Shown piece by piece: positions 42,560 to 52,126 of a stretch of 64,000 nt of DNA; position 1 is the first letter of the stretch; every line of letters starts with the position of its first letter. Both the position numbers and the translations under genes were made by a program. This DNA is from Nevskia sp. (GTDB lineage: Bacteria > Pseudomonadota > Gammaproteobacteria > Nevskiales > Nevskiaceae), in the NCBI GenBank assembly GCA_023229645.1, contig JALNYU010000006.1, positions 124,001 through 188,000 of the forward strand, in the 5' to 3' direction. Under the pieces are notes generated by a model that had not been told where the DNA came from, ran no database searches, and was given only the letters and a program-made list of their open reading frames with translations.

Positions 42560-45484
42560 ATGATGTCGATCGTTGAGAAAGACTTGGGAACACCCGCGCC
42601 GCGGGTGCGGAATGCTGGCTTGCCGACCAAGGTTGCCGAAGCGTCACAGAAGCTGGTCACGCTGACCATCGACAACCGTGAAATCAGCGTGCCAGAAGGC
42701 ACGTCGGTAATGCGTGCTGCCGCCCTCGCCGATATCCAGATTCCGAAACTATGCGCCACTGACACGCTCGGCGCATTCGGCTCCTGCCGTCTGTGCTTGG
42801 TGCAGATTGAAGGCATGCGCGGCTATCCGGCGTCGTGCACGACACCCGTTACGCACGGCATGAAGGTTGTCACGCAGAACGACAAACTCGCCGATGTCCG
42901 CCGCGGCGTCATGGAGTTGTACATCTCCGACCACCCGCTGGACTGCCTCACCTGCCCCGCCAACGGCCACTGCGAACTGCAGGATATGGCCGGTGTCGTT
43001 GGCCTGCGCGAAGTGCGCTACGGCTACGAAGGCGAGAATCATGTTCATCCGAAGATGGATGGCGAACTCAATCCACGCTTTGTCGGCAAAGACGAAAGCA
43101 ACCCGTATTTCACGTTCGATGCCTCGAAGTGCATTGTCTGCTCGCGCTGCGTCCGCGCTTGCGACGAACAGCAAGGCACGTTGGCGCTGACGATTGAAGG
43201 CCGCGGCTTTGACTCCAAAGTGGTCGCCAGCCAGAACGACTCCTTCCTCGATTCCGAATGCGTTTCCTGCGGCGCCTGCGTCGCCGCCTGCCCGACGGCA
43301 ACGCTGTCAGAAAAAACCCTGATCGAAAAAGGTCAGGCCGAGCACAGCGCCGTTACCACATGCGCCTACTGCGGCGTCGGCTGCTCGTTCCGCGCTGAAA
43401 TGAAAGGCGAAGAACTGGTCCGCATGGTGCCGAATAAAGACGGCCACGCAAACCACGGTCACAGCTGCGTGAAAGGCCGCTTCGCAATCGGCTACGCCAC
43501 GCACGCCGACCGCATCACGAAGCCAATGATCCGCGCCAAGATCAGCGACCCGTGGCGCGAAGTCAGCTGGGAAGAAGCGATTGCCCACACCGCGGCCGAG
43601 TTCAAGCGCATCCAAAAGCAGTACGGTAAAGACTCCGTCGGCGCGATCACGTCCTCGCGCTGCACCAATGAAGAGGTCTACGTGGTTCAGAAGCTGGTAC
43701 GCGCCGGCTTCGGCAATAACAACGTCGACACCTGTGCCCGCGTCTGCCACTCGCCGACCGGCTACGGCTTGAAGCAGACGCTCGGTGAATCGGCCGGCAC
43801 CCAGGATTTCGACTCGGTAATGCAAGCCGATGTCGTCATGGTCATCGGCGCGAACCCGACCGACGGCCACCCGGTGTTTGCGTCGCAGATGAAGCGTCGG
43901 CTACGCGAAGGCGCCAAGCTGATCGTCGCCGATCCGCGCCGTATCGACCTCGTTCGCTCGCCGCATATCCAAGCGGATTACCACTTGAAGCTGCGTCCGG
44001 GCACCAATGTCGCGCTAATTAACAGCTTGGCGCACGTTATCGTCACCGAAGGCTTGGTCAACGAAGCGTTCGTAAAAGCCCGCTGCGAAGTCGAGTCATT
44101 CGATAAATGGCGTGCTTTTGTCGCCGAGCAGCGCAACTCGCCGGAAGCGATGGAAAAAGTCACCGGCGTGCCGCCAGAGGAAATCCGCAAGGCAGCGCGG
44201 CTTTACGCAACTGGCGGCAATGGCGCGATCTACTATGGCCTCGGCGTTACCGAACACTCGCAGGGTTCGACGATGGTTATGGGCATCGCCAACTTGGCAA
44301 TGGCCACCGGCAACATCGGCCGGGAAGGCGTGGGCGTGAACCCGCTCCGCGGCCAGAATAATGTTCAAGGCTCGTGCGATATGGGTTCGTTCCCGCACGA
44401 ATTCCCGGGCTATCGTCATGTTTCCGACGACCAGGCCCGCGGCACGTTCGAACGCGCCTGGGGCGTCTCACTGGATGCCGAACCGGGCCTGCGCATTCCG
44501 AACATGTTCGAAGCAGCGTTGGACGGCGAATTCAAAGGCCTGTACATCGAAGGCGAAGATATCGCCCAAAGCGATCCGAACACGCAGCATGTCACCGCAG
44601 CATTGACTTCGATGGAGTGCATCGTCGTTCAAGACTTGTTCTTGAACGAAAGCGCGAAGTTCGCCCACGTGTTCCTGCCGGGCTCGTCGTTCCTCGAAAA
44701 AGACGGCACGTTCACGAACGCTGAGCGTCGCATCTCGCGCGTGCGGCAAGTGATGCGTCCGAAAGGCATTTACGCCGATTGGGAAGTCACGCAGTTGCTG
44801 TCGAACGCACTCGGCTACCCAATGAGCTACAAGAATCCATCGGAAATTATGGATGAAATCGCCAGCCTGACGCCGACGTTCACCGGCGTCAGCTTCGACA
44901 AAATCGATGCCCACGGCAGCATCCAATGGCCGTGCAACGCCGAAGCGCCGGACGGCACGCCGACGATGCACATCGATGAATTTGTCCGCGGCAAAGGCAA
45001 GTTCCTGGTCACCGAATACGTACCGACCAGCGAAAAGGTCAACGCGAAGTATCCGCTGGTGCTGACCACCGGCCGCATCCTGAGCCAGTACAACGTCGGC
45101 GCGCAGACTCGCCGCACCGCCAACGTTGCCTGGCACAGCGAAGACCGGCTGGAACTGCATCCGCACGACGCCGAAGAACGGGGCGTCAACGAAGGTGATT
45201 GGGTTGGCATTCAAAGCCGAGCGGGCGAAACAGTGCTGCGCGCGCGGATTACCGATCGCGTCCAGCCCGGTATCGTTTACACAACATTCCATCACCCGTT
45301 CTCGGGCGCTAACGTCATCACCACCGACAACTCGGACTGGGCGACGAACTGCCCTGAGTTCAAGGTGACCGCGGTGCAGGTGACGCGCGTCAGCCAGCCA
45401 TCGACGTGGCAGAAGCGCTATCGCGAATTCAGCGAAGTGCAGGAATCACTGCTGAAGGCTGCGGATGCCGCAATCACCAAATAG
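42560..45484 (+). CDS. fdsA: Formate dehydrogenase alpha subunit (Mo-bisMGD, catalytic)
   Basis: This 974-residue subunit oxidises formate to CO2. The N-terminal [2Fe-2S] region (TLGAFGSCRLCLVQIEG), the His-liganded cluster (CLTCPANGHCELQ), two [4Fe-4S] ferredoxin motifs (CIVCSRCVRACDE and CVSCGACVAACPT) and a further cluster (CAYCGVGCSF) precede the molybdopterin domain. The Mo-ligand Cys is in DTCARVCHSPTGYG, so this is a Cys enzyme, not a selenoprotein. C-terminal molybdopterin dinucleotide binding (TTGRILSQYNVG) is complete. Confidence 0.97.
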   Translation: MMSIVEKDLGTPAPRVRNAGLPTKVAEASQKLVTLTIDNREISVPEGTSVMRAAALADIQIPKLCATDTLGAFGSCRLCLVQIEGMRGYPASCTTPVTHGMKVVTQNDKLADVRRGVMELYISDHPLDCLTCPANGHCELQDMAGVVGLREVRYGYEGENHVHPKMDGELNPRFVGKDESNPYFTFDASKCIVCSRCVRACDEQQGTLALTIEGRGFDSKVVASQNDSFLDSECVSCGACVAACPTATLSEKTLIEKGQAEHSAVTTCAYCGVGCSFRAEMKGEELVRMVPNKDGHANHGHSCVKGRFAIGYATHADRITKPMIRAKISDPWREVSWEEAIAHTAAEFKRIQKQYGKDSVGAITSSRCTNEEVYVVQKLVRAGFGNNNVDTCARVCHSPTGYGLKQTLGESAGTQDFDSVMQADVVMVIGANPTDGHPVFASQMKRRLREGAKLIVADPRRIDLVRSPHIQADYHLKLRPGTNVALINSLAHVIVTEGLVNEAFVKARCEVESFDKWRAFVAEQRNSPEAMEKVTGVPPEEIRKAARLYATGGNGAIYYGLGVTEHSQGSTMVMGIANLAMATGNIGREGVGVNPLRGQNNVQGSCDMGSFPHEFPGYRHVSDDQARGTFERAWGVSLDAEPGLRIPNMFEAALDGEFKGLYIEGEDIAQSDPNTQHVTAALTSMECIVVQDLFLNESAKFAHVFLPGSSFLEKDGTFTNAERRISRVRQVMRPKGIYADWEVTQLLSNALGYPMSYKNPSEIMDEIASLTPTFTGVSFDKIDAHGSIQWPCNAEAPDGTPTMHIDEFVRGKGKFLVTEYVPTSEKVNAKYPLVLTTGRILSQYNVGAQTRRTANVAWHSEDRLELHPHDAEERGVNEGDWVGIQSRAGETVLRARITDRVQPGIVYTTFHHPFSGANVITTDNSDWATNCPEFKVTAVQVTRVSQPSTWQKRYREFSEVQESLLKAADAAITK

Positions 45485-46334
45485 TCCGGCAGCACTGTCA
45501 CCGGCAGCCGGGTATTCCCGGTTGCAGGTGCAAAGCTGGCGCGAGGGTACCGTTGCCGAACGGGATGATTTCCTGGCCGAAGAAACACCGGTCGCGTTGA
45601 TCTACAATAGCCAGCCGCACGTCGTGATGATGGCCACGCCAGCAGATCTCGAAGAATTTGCGGTCGGTTTTACGCTCAGCGAGGCGATTGTTGATCGTGC
45701 CGAGGACATCACGGCGCTGTCCGTCGTCGCCCGTGACAACGGCTATGAGATTTCGCTGCGTATTCCGGAGCAGCGCCACGCAGCGTTGTCGGATCGCCGC
45801 CGTAATCTGGTTGGCCGCAGCGGTTGCGGGCTCTGTGGCTCAGAAACCATCGCCGAAGCATTGCGCCCCGCGCGCCATGTACCGGCGGGGGTCAGCGTTG
45901 CCGAACATGCCCTGCAGCGTGCCCTAGCTGCGCTGCGCGAACAACAGGCGATCAATGCCATCACCGGGGCGACGCACGCCGCCGGCTGGGCGGATCGCGA
46001 TGGCCAATTGCGCATTGTCCGCGAGGATATCGGCCGCCATAACGCGCTCGATAAACTCATCGGCGCAGTAACGTCGGCGAAGCTGGATTTCGCGCGCGGC
46101 TTCGCCGTGATTACCAGCCGTGCTAGCTATGAGATGGTGTTGAAGTCAGCGACCGTCGGCATTCCGATACTCGCTGCGATTTCGGCGCCGACTGCGCTTG
46201 CGGTACGCATCGCCGAAGAAGCCGGGTTAACGTTGGTTGGTTTTGCCCGCGGCAGCAATCATGTTGTCTACGCCTGCCCCGCCCGCCTCCTGCACACACA
46301 AAAACAATCGAAACTGGAGCCACATTCCGCATGA
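45465..46334 (+). CDS. fdsC: Formate dehydrogenase sulfurtransferase FdhD/FdsC
   Basis: This 289-residue protein delivers sulfur to the Mo cofactor of FdsA. The reactive Cys pair is in RSGCGLCGSE, and DIGRHNALDKLIG and RASYEMVLKSA are family landmarks. The ATG lies 20 bases inside the end of fdsA, so translation is coupled. The position (A-C-D) matches the Cupriavidus fds operon. FdhD is the name used elsewhere for the same family. Confidence 0.95.
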   Translation: MPQSPNSPAALSPAAGYSRLQVQSWREGTVAERDDFLAEETPVALIYNSQPHVVMMATPADLEEFAVGFTLSEAIVDRAEDITALSVVARDNGYEISLRIPEQRHAALSDRRRNLVGRSGCGLCGSETIAEALRPARHVPAGVSVAEHALQRALAALREQQAINAITGATHAAGWADRDGQLRIVREDIGRHNALDKLIGAVTSAKLDFARGFAVITSRASYEMVLKSATVGIPILAAISAPTALAVRIAEEAGLTLVGFARGSNHVVYACPARLLHTQKQSKLEPHSA

Positions 46335-46552
46335 ACCCCGAACATCTGGCCGAAATGGCCAACAATATCGCTGCCTTTTTTTCCGCTGAGCCGGATCATG
46401 CGGTCGCGGTAGAAGGTGTGGCGAATCACATCCAGAAATTCTGGGAACCGCGTATGCGCAAGCAAATACTTGCCTACCGCGATGCCGGCGGCGCGCATCT
46501 GCACCCGCTCGTCACCGAAGCGCTGAATAAACTGGTGCCAGTTGCGGCTTAA
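46331..46552 (+). CDS. fdsD: Formate dehydrogenase delta subunit FdsD
   Basis: This 73-residue protein (MNPEHLAEMANNIAAFFS, WEPRMRKQILAYRDAGG, LHPLVTEAL) matches the small FdsD family, which is needed for formation of active soluble FDH. It overlaps fdsC by 4 bases and is followed by a clear hairpin terminator, so it closes the operon. Confidence 0.93.
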   Translation: MNPEHLAEMANNIAAFFSAEPDHAVAVEGVANHIQKFWEPRMRKQILAYRDAGGAHLHPLVTEALNKLVPVAA

Positions 46553-46561
46553 TCGTGAGAT

Positions 46562-46597
46562 AAAGGCCCGGGATCGCATTTGCTGATCCCGGCTTTT
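46562..46597 (+). terminator. Terminator of the fds operon
   Basis: An 8-bp perfect core stem (CCGGGATC / GATCCCGG) extended by AAAG/CTTT, a 9-base loop and a TTTT tail follow fdsD by about 10 bases. Confidence 0.82.
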
Positions 46598-47051
46598 AGG
46601 CGACGGCAGTAGAGTTCCGTCATAAAGCAGCACGCCCGAAGTCCGCACACTCGGTGGGTATTGTGCTGACGAAACATCACTCTTTGCTGCAATTCGGTTG
46701 TAGCTCGCGCCCCTCGGGCCTGTTAACACTTTTGTCGTGTTCCGCCCCACACCCACAGCTGGCAAAGGTACGACCTCTGCTGCACGTCTTAAAGATAAAA
46801 TTCTTGGTTTGTTTTATTGAAAATCAAATCATTACCAATAAATTCTCAAGATTTTTAAAGATTGCAATTTGCCAAAACGCAAAGGACACCGTCAATATCG
46901 CACGGTAAACACCCTGCCCAATCCGTAGATAAGAATTAATCGCCGGTGGCGGCGGGCTCGCGTCAACAAGTTAGCCACGGTTTAGCGCCAGGATAAGGAT
47001 AGCGGTGCACTATGCTGTTACGTCAAATTCAGCTTGTAACCTGATGCGCCC
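46598..47051. other. Intergenic stretch before the sensor kinase gene
   Basis: This 454-bp stretch has an AT-rich core (46790-46880) and no recognised gene or RNA. Short frames lack ribosome sites. It should contain the kinase promoter. Confidence 0.5.
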
Positions 47052-49037
47052 GTGAGCCTGTATCGTTTCAGCCTCACGCGTCGCCTAAGCAATGCCTCGA
47101 TCACAACCAAGCTGATCGGCATCGTGGTGATGTTTCTGATCGCCATTGCTGGCGTGATTGCAATGGTGCAAATCGCATTCATGGTGACGTCGGGCGTGCA
47201 GGCTTACATCATCGGCGAGGGCCTGTGGTCAAAAGCGCAAAAAGATGCCGTTTACCACCTAGCGCGCTACGCCGACACTCAGGACCCTGCTGATTATGAA
47301 AAATTTGCCGCCGCCGTCGCCGTGCCACTCGGTGACCGCATGGCGCGCGTCGAGCTGCTAAAAGAAAAATACGATCGCGTGATCGTAATGCAGGGCTTGG
47401 TGGCCGGTGGCAATGCACTGTCCGACTCATCCTCGCTGATCTTCATATTTCGCAACTTTCGTAACTTCGGCTTCGTCGCCGACGCGCTGAAAACCTGGGC
47501 CGATGCCGACGTTCAAATCGACGCGTTAATTGAACTCGGCGCACAGCTGCGCGATGCGGTTAACAGCCGCCGACTCGATACCCGGCGACTACAAATGTTT
47601 GTCGACCGTATCAATGAAATCGACCAAAACATTCTGCCGTTAGAAAAGCGCTTCTCCGGTACGTTGACGCAGGGCGCACGCTCAGCGCAGGCGGTGATGT
47701 TCGTCGTCATCGTCATCGTCGCCGAAGGTCTGTTGACGCTGGGGCTACTCGTGTCTTGGCTGATTTCGCGCGATCTTCGGGCCAGCATCGACGGCCTCCG
47801 CGAAGGCGCGGTGCGGGTTGCGCGCGGCGAGTTGGATCACCGCATCACCGTCCGCTCCAAAGATGAATTGGGCGATTTAACGATGGTTTTCAACGACATG
47901 ATCGCCCGCCGCCGCGAAGCCGAAACCGCGCTGATCGCAGCGACCGACTTTCACGAAACCGTGATGGAGAGCGTAACCGACGCCATTTTCACAATGGATA
48001 CCGAAGGCCGCTTCACCACCGCCAACCGCCGCACGACCATCGTCACCGGCTATCCGGTCGAAGAATTACTTGGGCAACCTTGGGCCAGCCTGTTTTCGCA
48101 GGAACATTTGCCTGAGATGTTTGAACGCTTATCGTCGACGATCCAGGGCCGTGGCCCGATTCTGAATTTTGAAGTGCCACTCATTCAGAAAAGCAGTTCG
48201 ACCGTGCTGATCAGCTTCAGCGCCGTGGCATTAAAAAGGGATGGCGTGATCTTCGGCGTGGTCGGCGCCATCAATGACATCACCGATCGCAAACTCGCCG
48301 AAGAAGAGCTGAAAAATCGCGCCGACGAACTTACTCGTTCGAATGAGGAACTTGAGCAATTCGCTTACGTTGCCTCGCACGATTTACAAGAACCGCTGCG
48401 CACCGTTTCTGGCTTTGCGCAGCTGTTATCGAAGCGCTACGTCGGCAAGCTCGGCGCCGAAGCCGACGAATACATTCACTACGTGACGTCCGGCGCCCAA
48501 CGGATGAAAAGCTTGATCGAAGACCTGCTGGCGTTTTCGCGCGTCACGCGCGAGCCGCGTGCGATGGAGGATGAAGTCGATCTCAATCAAGTGGTGCGCT
48601 CGGCGCTGGCCAACACTCGCGCGGCGATTGACGCGGCTGGCGCTTCGGTTACCTGCGAGCCGCTACCAACGGTGCGTGGGAACGAACGGCAGTTAATACA
48701 GCTGTTCCAGAACCTGATCGGCAACGCCGTAAAGTTCCGCCGTGAGGTGCAGCCAGTGGTGCACATCAGTGCCGACGAAGGGGATGGCGAATGGCGCTTC
48801 ACCGTCCGCGACAATGGCATTGGCATCAGCGCTCAGCACGCTGAGCAAGTGTTCGGGCTCTTTCAGCGCTTGCATGGCCGCGATAAATATCCGGGTAACG
48901 GTATCGGCCTGACGATTTGCAAGAAGATCGTCGACCTCCACGGCGGCCGCATCTGGGTGGTTCCCGGCGACTCCGGCGCCGTGTTCCGCTTTACGCTCGA
49001 AGCCCGCAACGCACACGGGCACTTCGTTGGCGTCTAG
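47052..49037 (+). CDS. Orphan membrane sensor histidine kinase (HAMP-PAS-HisKA-HATPase)
   Basis: This 661-residue kinase has a first helix at about 19-43, a periplasmic sensor of about 170 residues, a second helix at about 217-238, then a HAMP domain (ISRDLRASIDGLREGAVRVARG), a PAS domain (about 300-410), a HisKA dimerisation helix with the phospho-His in YVASHDLQEPLRT and an HATPase domain (NLIGNAVKF, RDNGIGI, GNGIGLTICKKIVDLHGG). The kinase core is of the bacteriophytochrome-like group. The start is GTG. No response regulator is adjacent. Signal and partner are unknown. Confidence 0.9.
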   Translation: MSLYRFSLTRRLSNASITTKLIGIVVMFLIAIAGVIAMVQIAFMVTSGVQAYIIGEGLWSKAQKDAVYHLARYADTQDPADYEKFAAAVAVPLGDRMARVELLKEKYDRVIVMQGLVAGGNALSDSSSLIFIFRNFRNFGFVADALKTWADADVQIDALIELGAQLRDAVNSRRLDTRRLQMFVDRINEIDQNILPLEKRFSGTLTQGARSAQAVMFVVIVIVAEGLLTLGLLVSWLISRDLRASIDGLREGAVRVARGELDHRITVRSKDELGDLTMVFNDMIARRREAETALIAATDFHETVMESVTDAIFTMDTEGRFTTANRRTTIVTGYPVEELLGQPWASLFSQEHLPEMFERLSSTIQGRGPILNFEVPLIQKSSSTVLISFSAVALKRDGVIFGVVGAINDITDRKLAEEELKNRADELTRSNEELEQFAYVASHDLQEPLRTVSGFAQLLSKRYVGKLGAEADEYIHYVTSGAQRMKSLIEDLLAFSRVTREPRAMEDEVDLNQVVRSALANTRAAIDAAGASVTCEPLPTVRGNERQLIQLFQNLIGNAVKFRREVQPVVHISADEGDGEWRFTVRDNGIGISAQHAEQVFGLFQRLHGRDKYPGNGIGLTICKKIVDLHGGRIWVVPGDSGAVFRFTLEARNAHGHFVGV

Positions 49038-49057
49038 CGCTAGGCGCTAGGCGCTAG
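49037..49057. repeat. Triplicated GCGCTAG giving stop codons in all six frames
   Basis: Three perfect tandem copies of the 7-base unit contain CTAG, which reads TAG on both strands. As 7 is not a multiple of 3, and with the TAG just before it, stops fall in all three frames on each strand. The stops of the kinase (plus) and the lipoprotein (minus) both lie in it. Confidence 0.9.
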
Positions 49058-49712
49058 GCCCTTTGTCGTCGTCGCCGTCCGTATTTTTATCGTCGCTGTC
49101 GTGGTCGTCGAGCCCGTCCCAGCATTCCTGGACCTGTTTCTTCGATAAGATCGCATACGGCTTAAACATCGGAATTTCCGTAGCCGCGGTCTCCTGCGCT
49201 GTGTAGACCGTTTCAATCCGCTCACAGAGCTGGCGCGCCTGCCCTTTCAGCTCGGCCACACGGCGATCGACTTTTTCTTCGACATGATCGGCCTTGCCGT
49301 TCAGCACGCCGAGCAAGGCATCCGTCGCCGTACCGATGCCCATATGTAAACCGGCCAGCCCTAATGCCACCGCGTGATCCTTAATGGCAAAACTTTCGCC
49401 GTTGTAGCGCTGTAACGCCGAGCGCCCGGCGGCGTTGACCTCAACGGCCTGCGTGCCGATCATCAAACCGCCGTCGCTGCCGACGTGCGCATCTTCATCC
49501 TGACCGCCAGCGCGGATCACAATTTCATCGCCCTCAAGCGAAACGGCACCGTCACCTGGGTTGTAATGCCGATGGCTATGTTGACGACCGTCGGTATCGA
49601 CGTGAATCTTGGCGTGTGAATGGCTGTGCTCGTGCCGCTCGTGGTCGTCGTCGCAGCCGCTCAGTGCCGCCGTAGCAGCTAGCAGCAGCGTTACTTGTAG
49701 CAGGCGTTTCAT
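49047..49712 (-). CDS. DUF2884/YggN-like lipoprotein with His-rich N-terminus
   Basis: This protein of about 221 residues has a lipoprotein signal (MKRLLQVTLLLAATAALSGC, lipobox Leu-Ser-Gly-Cys). A His/Asp-rich segment follows (DDDHERHEHSHSHAKIHVD). The rest resembles the periplasmic DUF2884 family (GGLMIGTQAVEVNAAGR, LCERIETVYTAQETAATEIP). The C-terminus is Asp-rich. The ATG at 49712 is used because GGAGAG precedes it; a longer frame to 49865 adds unrelated residues. It is convergent with the sensor kinase. The metal-binding suggestion rests only on the His cluster. Confidence 0.75.
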   Translation of the reverse strand: MKRLLQVTLLLAATAALSGCDDDHERHEHSHSHAKIHVDTDGRQHSHRHYNPGDGAVSLEGDEIVIRAGGQDEDAHVGSDGGLMIGTQAVEVNAAGRSALQRYNGESFAIKDHAVALGLAGLHMGIGTATDALLGVLNGKADHVEEKVDRRVAELKGQARQLCERIETVYTAQETAATEIPMFKPYAILSKKQVQECWDGLDDHDSDDKNTDGDDDKGPSA

Positions 49713-49900
49713 CGTCATCTCTCCAAAACTGCAATCAAAATATGGGGCCGGATTAAGCTGGCGTGTCGGTTGGATGCGCGGTGGCGCGGATTCGGATGCA
49801 CGGCGACGCATGTTACCGGTCTTGTAAAACCTATTTTCTCGCGCAGCTATCGGTCTCATCATCACCTGCCGCCCAGCTTTCGGCCGCCACAGGACATTTC

Positions 49901-50395
49901 ATGAGCCGTGCCTTTGTCAGAGAACCCGATGGCGATCTCCCGGAAGATTTGCCAGAACTGCCGATAAGTGCACAGCCGAATTACGTTACAGCACGCGGCC
50001 TCGGACAACTGCGGAAACGGCTTGCTGACTGCGAACAGGCACTCGCCGCACGCGCTGCGGACGCGGCCAACAGCCGTCAAAGCCGTGCATTGATCGAACG
50101 CGACATACGTTGGCTGCAGGCCCGGCTCGCCAGTGCGCAATGGGTGCCCCAAGACAATCGCAATCCGGGACGCGTCGCCTTCGGCGCTGAAGTCCGTGTC
50201 GCGGATCAGAACGATCGGCAGCAGGTTTATCAGATCGTCGGCGAAGACGAGGCCGAACCGGATGCCGGCCGTATCAGTTGGACCTCACCGCTTGCGCGCG
50301 CGCTGATCGGCACCAGCGTCGGTGATGTCGTGACCTGGTCACGGCCGGCTGGTGATCTCGATATCGAAGTGCTTGAGATCCATTACCGGGTGTAA
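49901..50395 (+). CDS. GreA/GreB-family transcription elongation factor
   Basis: This 164-residue protein has a charged N-terminal helical part with a coiled-coil look (LGQLRKRLADCEQALAARAA, RALIERDIRWLQARLAS) and a C-terminal FKBP-like Gre domain (VAFGAEVRVADQNDRQQVYQ, ISWTSPLARALIGTSVGDVV). Gre factors rescue backtracked RNA polymerase. The ATG at 49901 has AGGA before it; the longer upstream frame is not needed. The family also includes anti-cleavage paralogues, so activity is not certain. Confidence 0.88.
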   Translation: MSRAFVREPDGDLPEDLPELPISAQPNYVTARGLGQLRKRLADCEQALAARAADAANSRQSRALIERDIRWLQARLASAQWVPQDNRNPGRVAFGAEVRVADQNDRQQVYQIVGEDEAEPDAGRISWTSPLARALIGTSVGDVVTWSRPAGDLDIEVLEIHYRV

Positions 50396-50570
50396 GCCAA
50401 CCCAGCGATTTCAGCGCTAAATTTAGCGCGGCACTGCGATAAGCCGAGAGGCAATACGCCACGAACAGCATTTATTTCGCTGCCGATCGTCCGCTTCGGT
50501 AGTTACCCCGCCGCCATTTTTTGAGCAATACCCAATAATTATTTCTAAGTCCGCAGATATTCGGGCCAAT

Positions 50571-50584
50571 ATGACCTGGATCAA
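50571..50584. promoter_or_regulatory. FNR/Anr-type box upstream of ccoN
   Basis: ATGAC-CTGG-ATCAA keeps the TGA-N6-TCA core of the FNR consensus TTGAT-N4-ATCAA. It lies 63 bases before the ccoN start. Low-oxygen activation of cbb3 oxidase by FNR/Anr is the rule in proteobacteria, so the site makes sense. Confidence 0.65.
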
Positions 50585-50646
50585 TGCGATAGCACAGGCC
50601 TGAAACGATCCTTGGCGCCCTGATAGGGCAAGCGCGAGGCAGGCAC

Positions 50647-52080
50647 GTGGAAAAAAAATTGAGCACACCGCAGTACGAAGACTCGGTCATCCGAGGTTTC
50701 GCGCTGATGACGGTAGTCTGGGGCATCGTCGGCATGCTGGTTGGCGTCTTTATCGCCGCCGAGCTGTTATGGCCGGAATTGAATTTCGACATCCCTTGGA
50801 TCACCTACAGCCGCCTGCGACCCCTGCACACCAACGCGGTCATTTTTGCGTTTGGCGGCAGCGCATTATTTGCAACCAGCTACTGGTGTGTGCAACGCAC
50901 CTGCCGTGCCGGCCTATTTCTGCCGTGGTTGGCCAAGTTCACGTTCTGGGGTTGGCAGGCGGTTATTGTCTCCGCTGCAATCACATTGCCGCTCGGTATT
51001 ACCCAGGGCAAGGAATACGCGGAGCTGGAATGGCCGATTGACGTGCTGATTGCTATCGTCTGGGTGTCGTACGCGATCGTCTTTTTTGGCACGATTGCGA
51101 AGCGCACGGTCAGCCATATTTACGTTGCGAACTGGTTCTTCGGCGCTTACATCCTCGCCGTCGCGTTGCTACACATCGTCAACAGTGCCGCGATTCCGAT
51201 CAATCTATTCCACTCCTACAGCGCCTATGCCGGCGCCACCGACGCGATGGTGCAGTGGTGGTATGGCCATAACGCAGTCGGCTTCTTCTTGACCGCCGGC
51301 TTCCTCGGCATGATGTACTACTTCGTGCCGAAACAAGCGGGGCGGCCGATTTACTCGTATCGACTCTCGATTGTCCACTTCTGGGCGCTGATCGCGGTCT
51401 ATATGTGGGCCGGCCCGCACCATCTGCACTACACCTCGCTGCCGGATTGGGTGCAGTCGCTCGGCATGGTGTTCTCGCTGATTCTGTTGGCGCCAAGCTG
51501 GGGCGGCATGATCAACGGCGTCATGACCTTGTCTGGCGCTTGGCACAAGCTACGCGAAGATCCGATTCTGAAATTCCTGATCGTCTCGCTGTCGTTCTAC
51601 GGCATGAGCACGTTTGAAGGGCCGATGATGTCGATCCGCACCGTCAACGCGCTGTCGCACTACACTGACTGGACGATCGGCCACGTGCACTCCGGCGCAC
51701 TGGGCTGGGTGGCGATGATCTCGATCGGCTCGATCTACGCGTTGATCCCGAAACTCTGGGGCCGGAAAGAGATGCACAGCATCCCGGCGATCAATCTCCA
51801 CTTCTGGCTGTCGACGATCGGCACCGTGTTGTACATCGTCGCGATGTGGAGCGCAGGCGTGATGCAGGGCCTGATGTGGCGCGCCACCGAGGCTGACGGC
51901 ACGTTGACCTACAGCTTCGTTGAAAGCCTGAAAGCAACCTACCCGTTCTACGCAGTGCGCTTAGCCGGCGGCTTGGTGTTCTTCTCTGGAATGTTGGTCA
52001 TGGCTTGGAATGTCTGGCGCACGATCGCGCCGCCGCAGGCGCAAGCCGTGCGCATCACCGGCGCGGAGGCGCGCGCATGA
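50647..52080 (+). CDS. ccoN: cbb3-type cytochrome c oxidase subunit I
   Basis: This 477-residue membrane subunit has twelve helices and reduces oxygen. Heme and copper ligand His residues are seen in RPLHTNAVIFAFGG, WWYGHNAVGFFLTAGF (Cu His), GPHHLHYTSLP (Cu His pair) and TIGHVHSGALGW (heme His). The His-Tyr crosslink region lies in the usual place after helix 7. The GTG start stands behind an FNR-type box. ccoO follows after 46 bases. Confidence 0.97.
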   Translation: MEKKLSTPQYEDSVIRGFALMTVVWGIVGMLVGVFIAAELLWPELNFDIPWITYSRLRPLHTNAVIFAFGGSALFATSYWCVQRTCRAGLFLPWLAKFTFWGWQAVIVSAAITLPLGITQGKEYAELEWPIDVLIAIVWVSYAIVFFGTIAKRTVSHIYVANWFFGAYILAVALLHIVNSAAIPINLFHSYSAYAGATDAMVQWWYGHNAVGFFLTAGFLGMMYYFVPKQAGRPIYSYRLSIVHFWALIAVYMWAGPHHLHYTSLPDWVQSLGMVFSLILLAPSWGGMINGVMTLSGAWHKLREDPILKFLIVSLSFYGMSTFEGPMMSIRTVNALSHYTDWTIGHVHSGALGWVAMISIGSIYALIPKLWGRKEMHSIPAINLHFWLSTIGTVLYIVAMWSAGVMQGLMWRATEADGTLTYSFVESLKATYPFYAVRLAGGLVFFSGMLVMAWNVWRTIAPPQAQAVRITGAEARA

Positions 52081-52126
52081 ACACTAAAACACCCTTGCTC
52101 GCTCAACTCTATTCGGAGACCACGTC

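Noticed and set aside
44468..45295. 275-codon minus-strand frame opposite fdsA.
   Set aside because: Shadow of fdsA, which shows all catalytic and cluster motifs.
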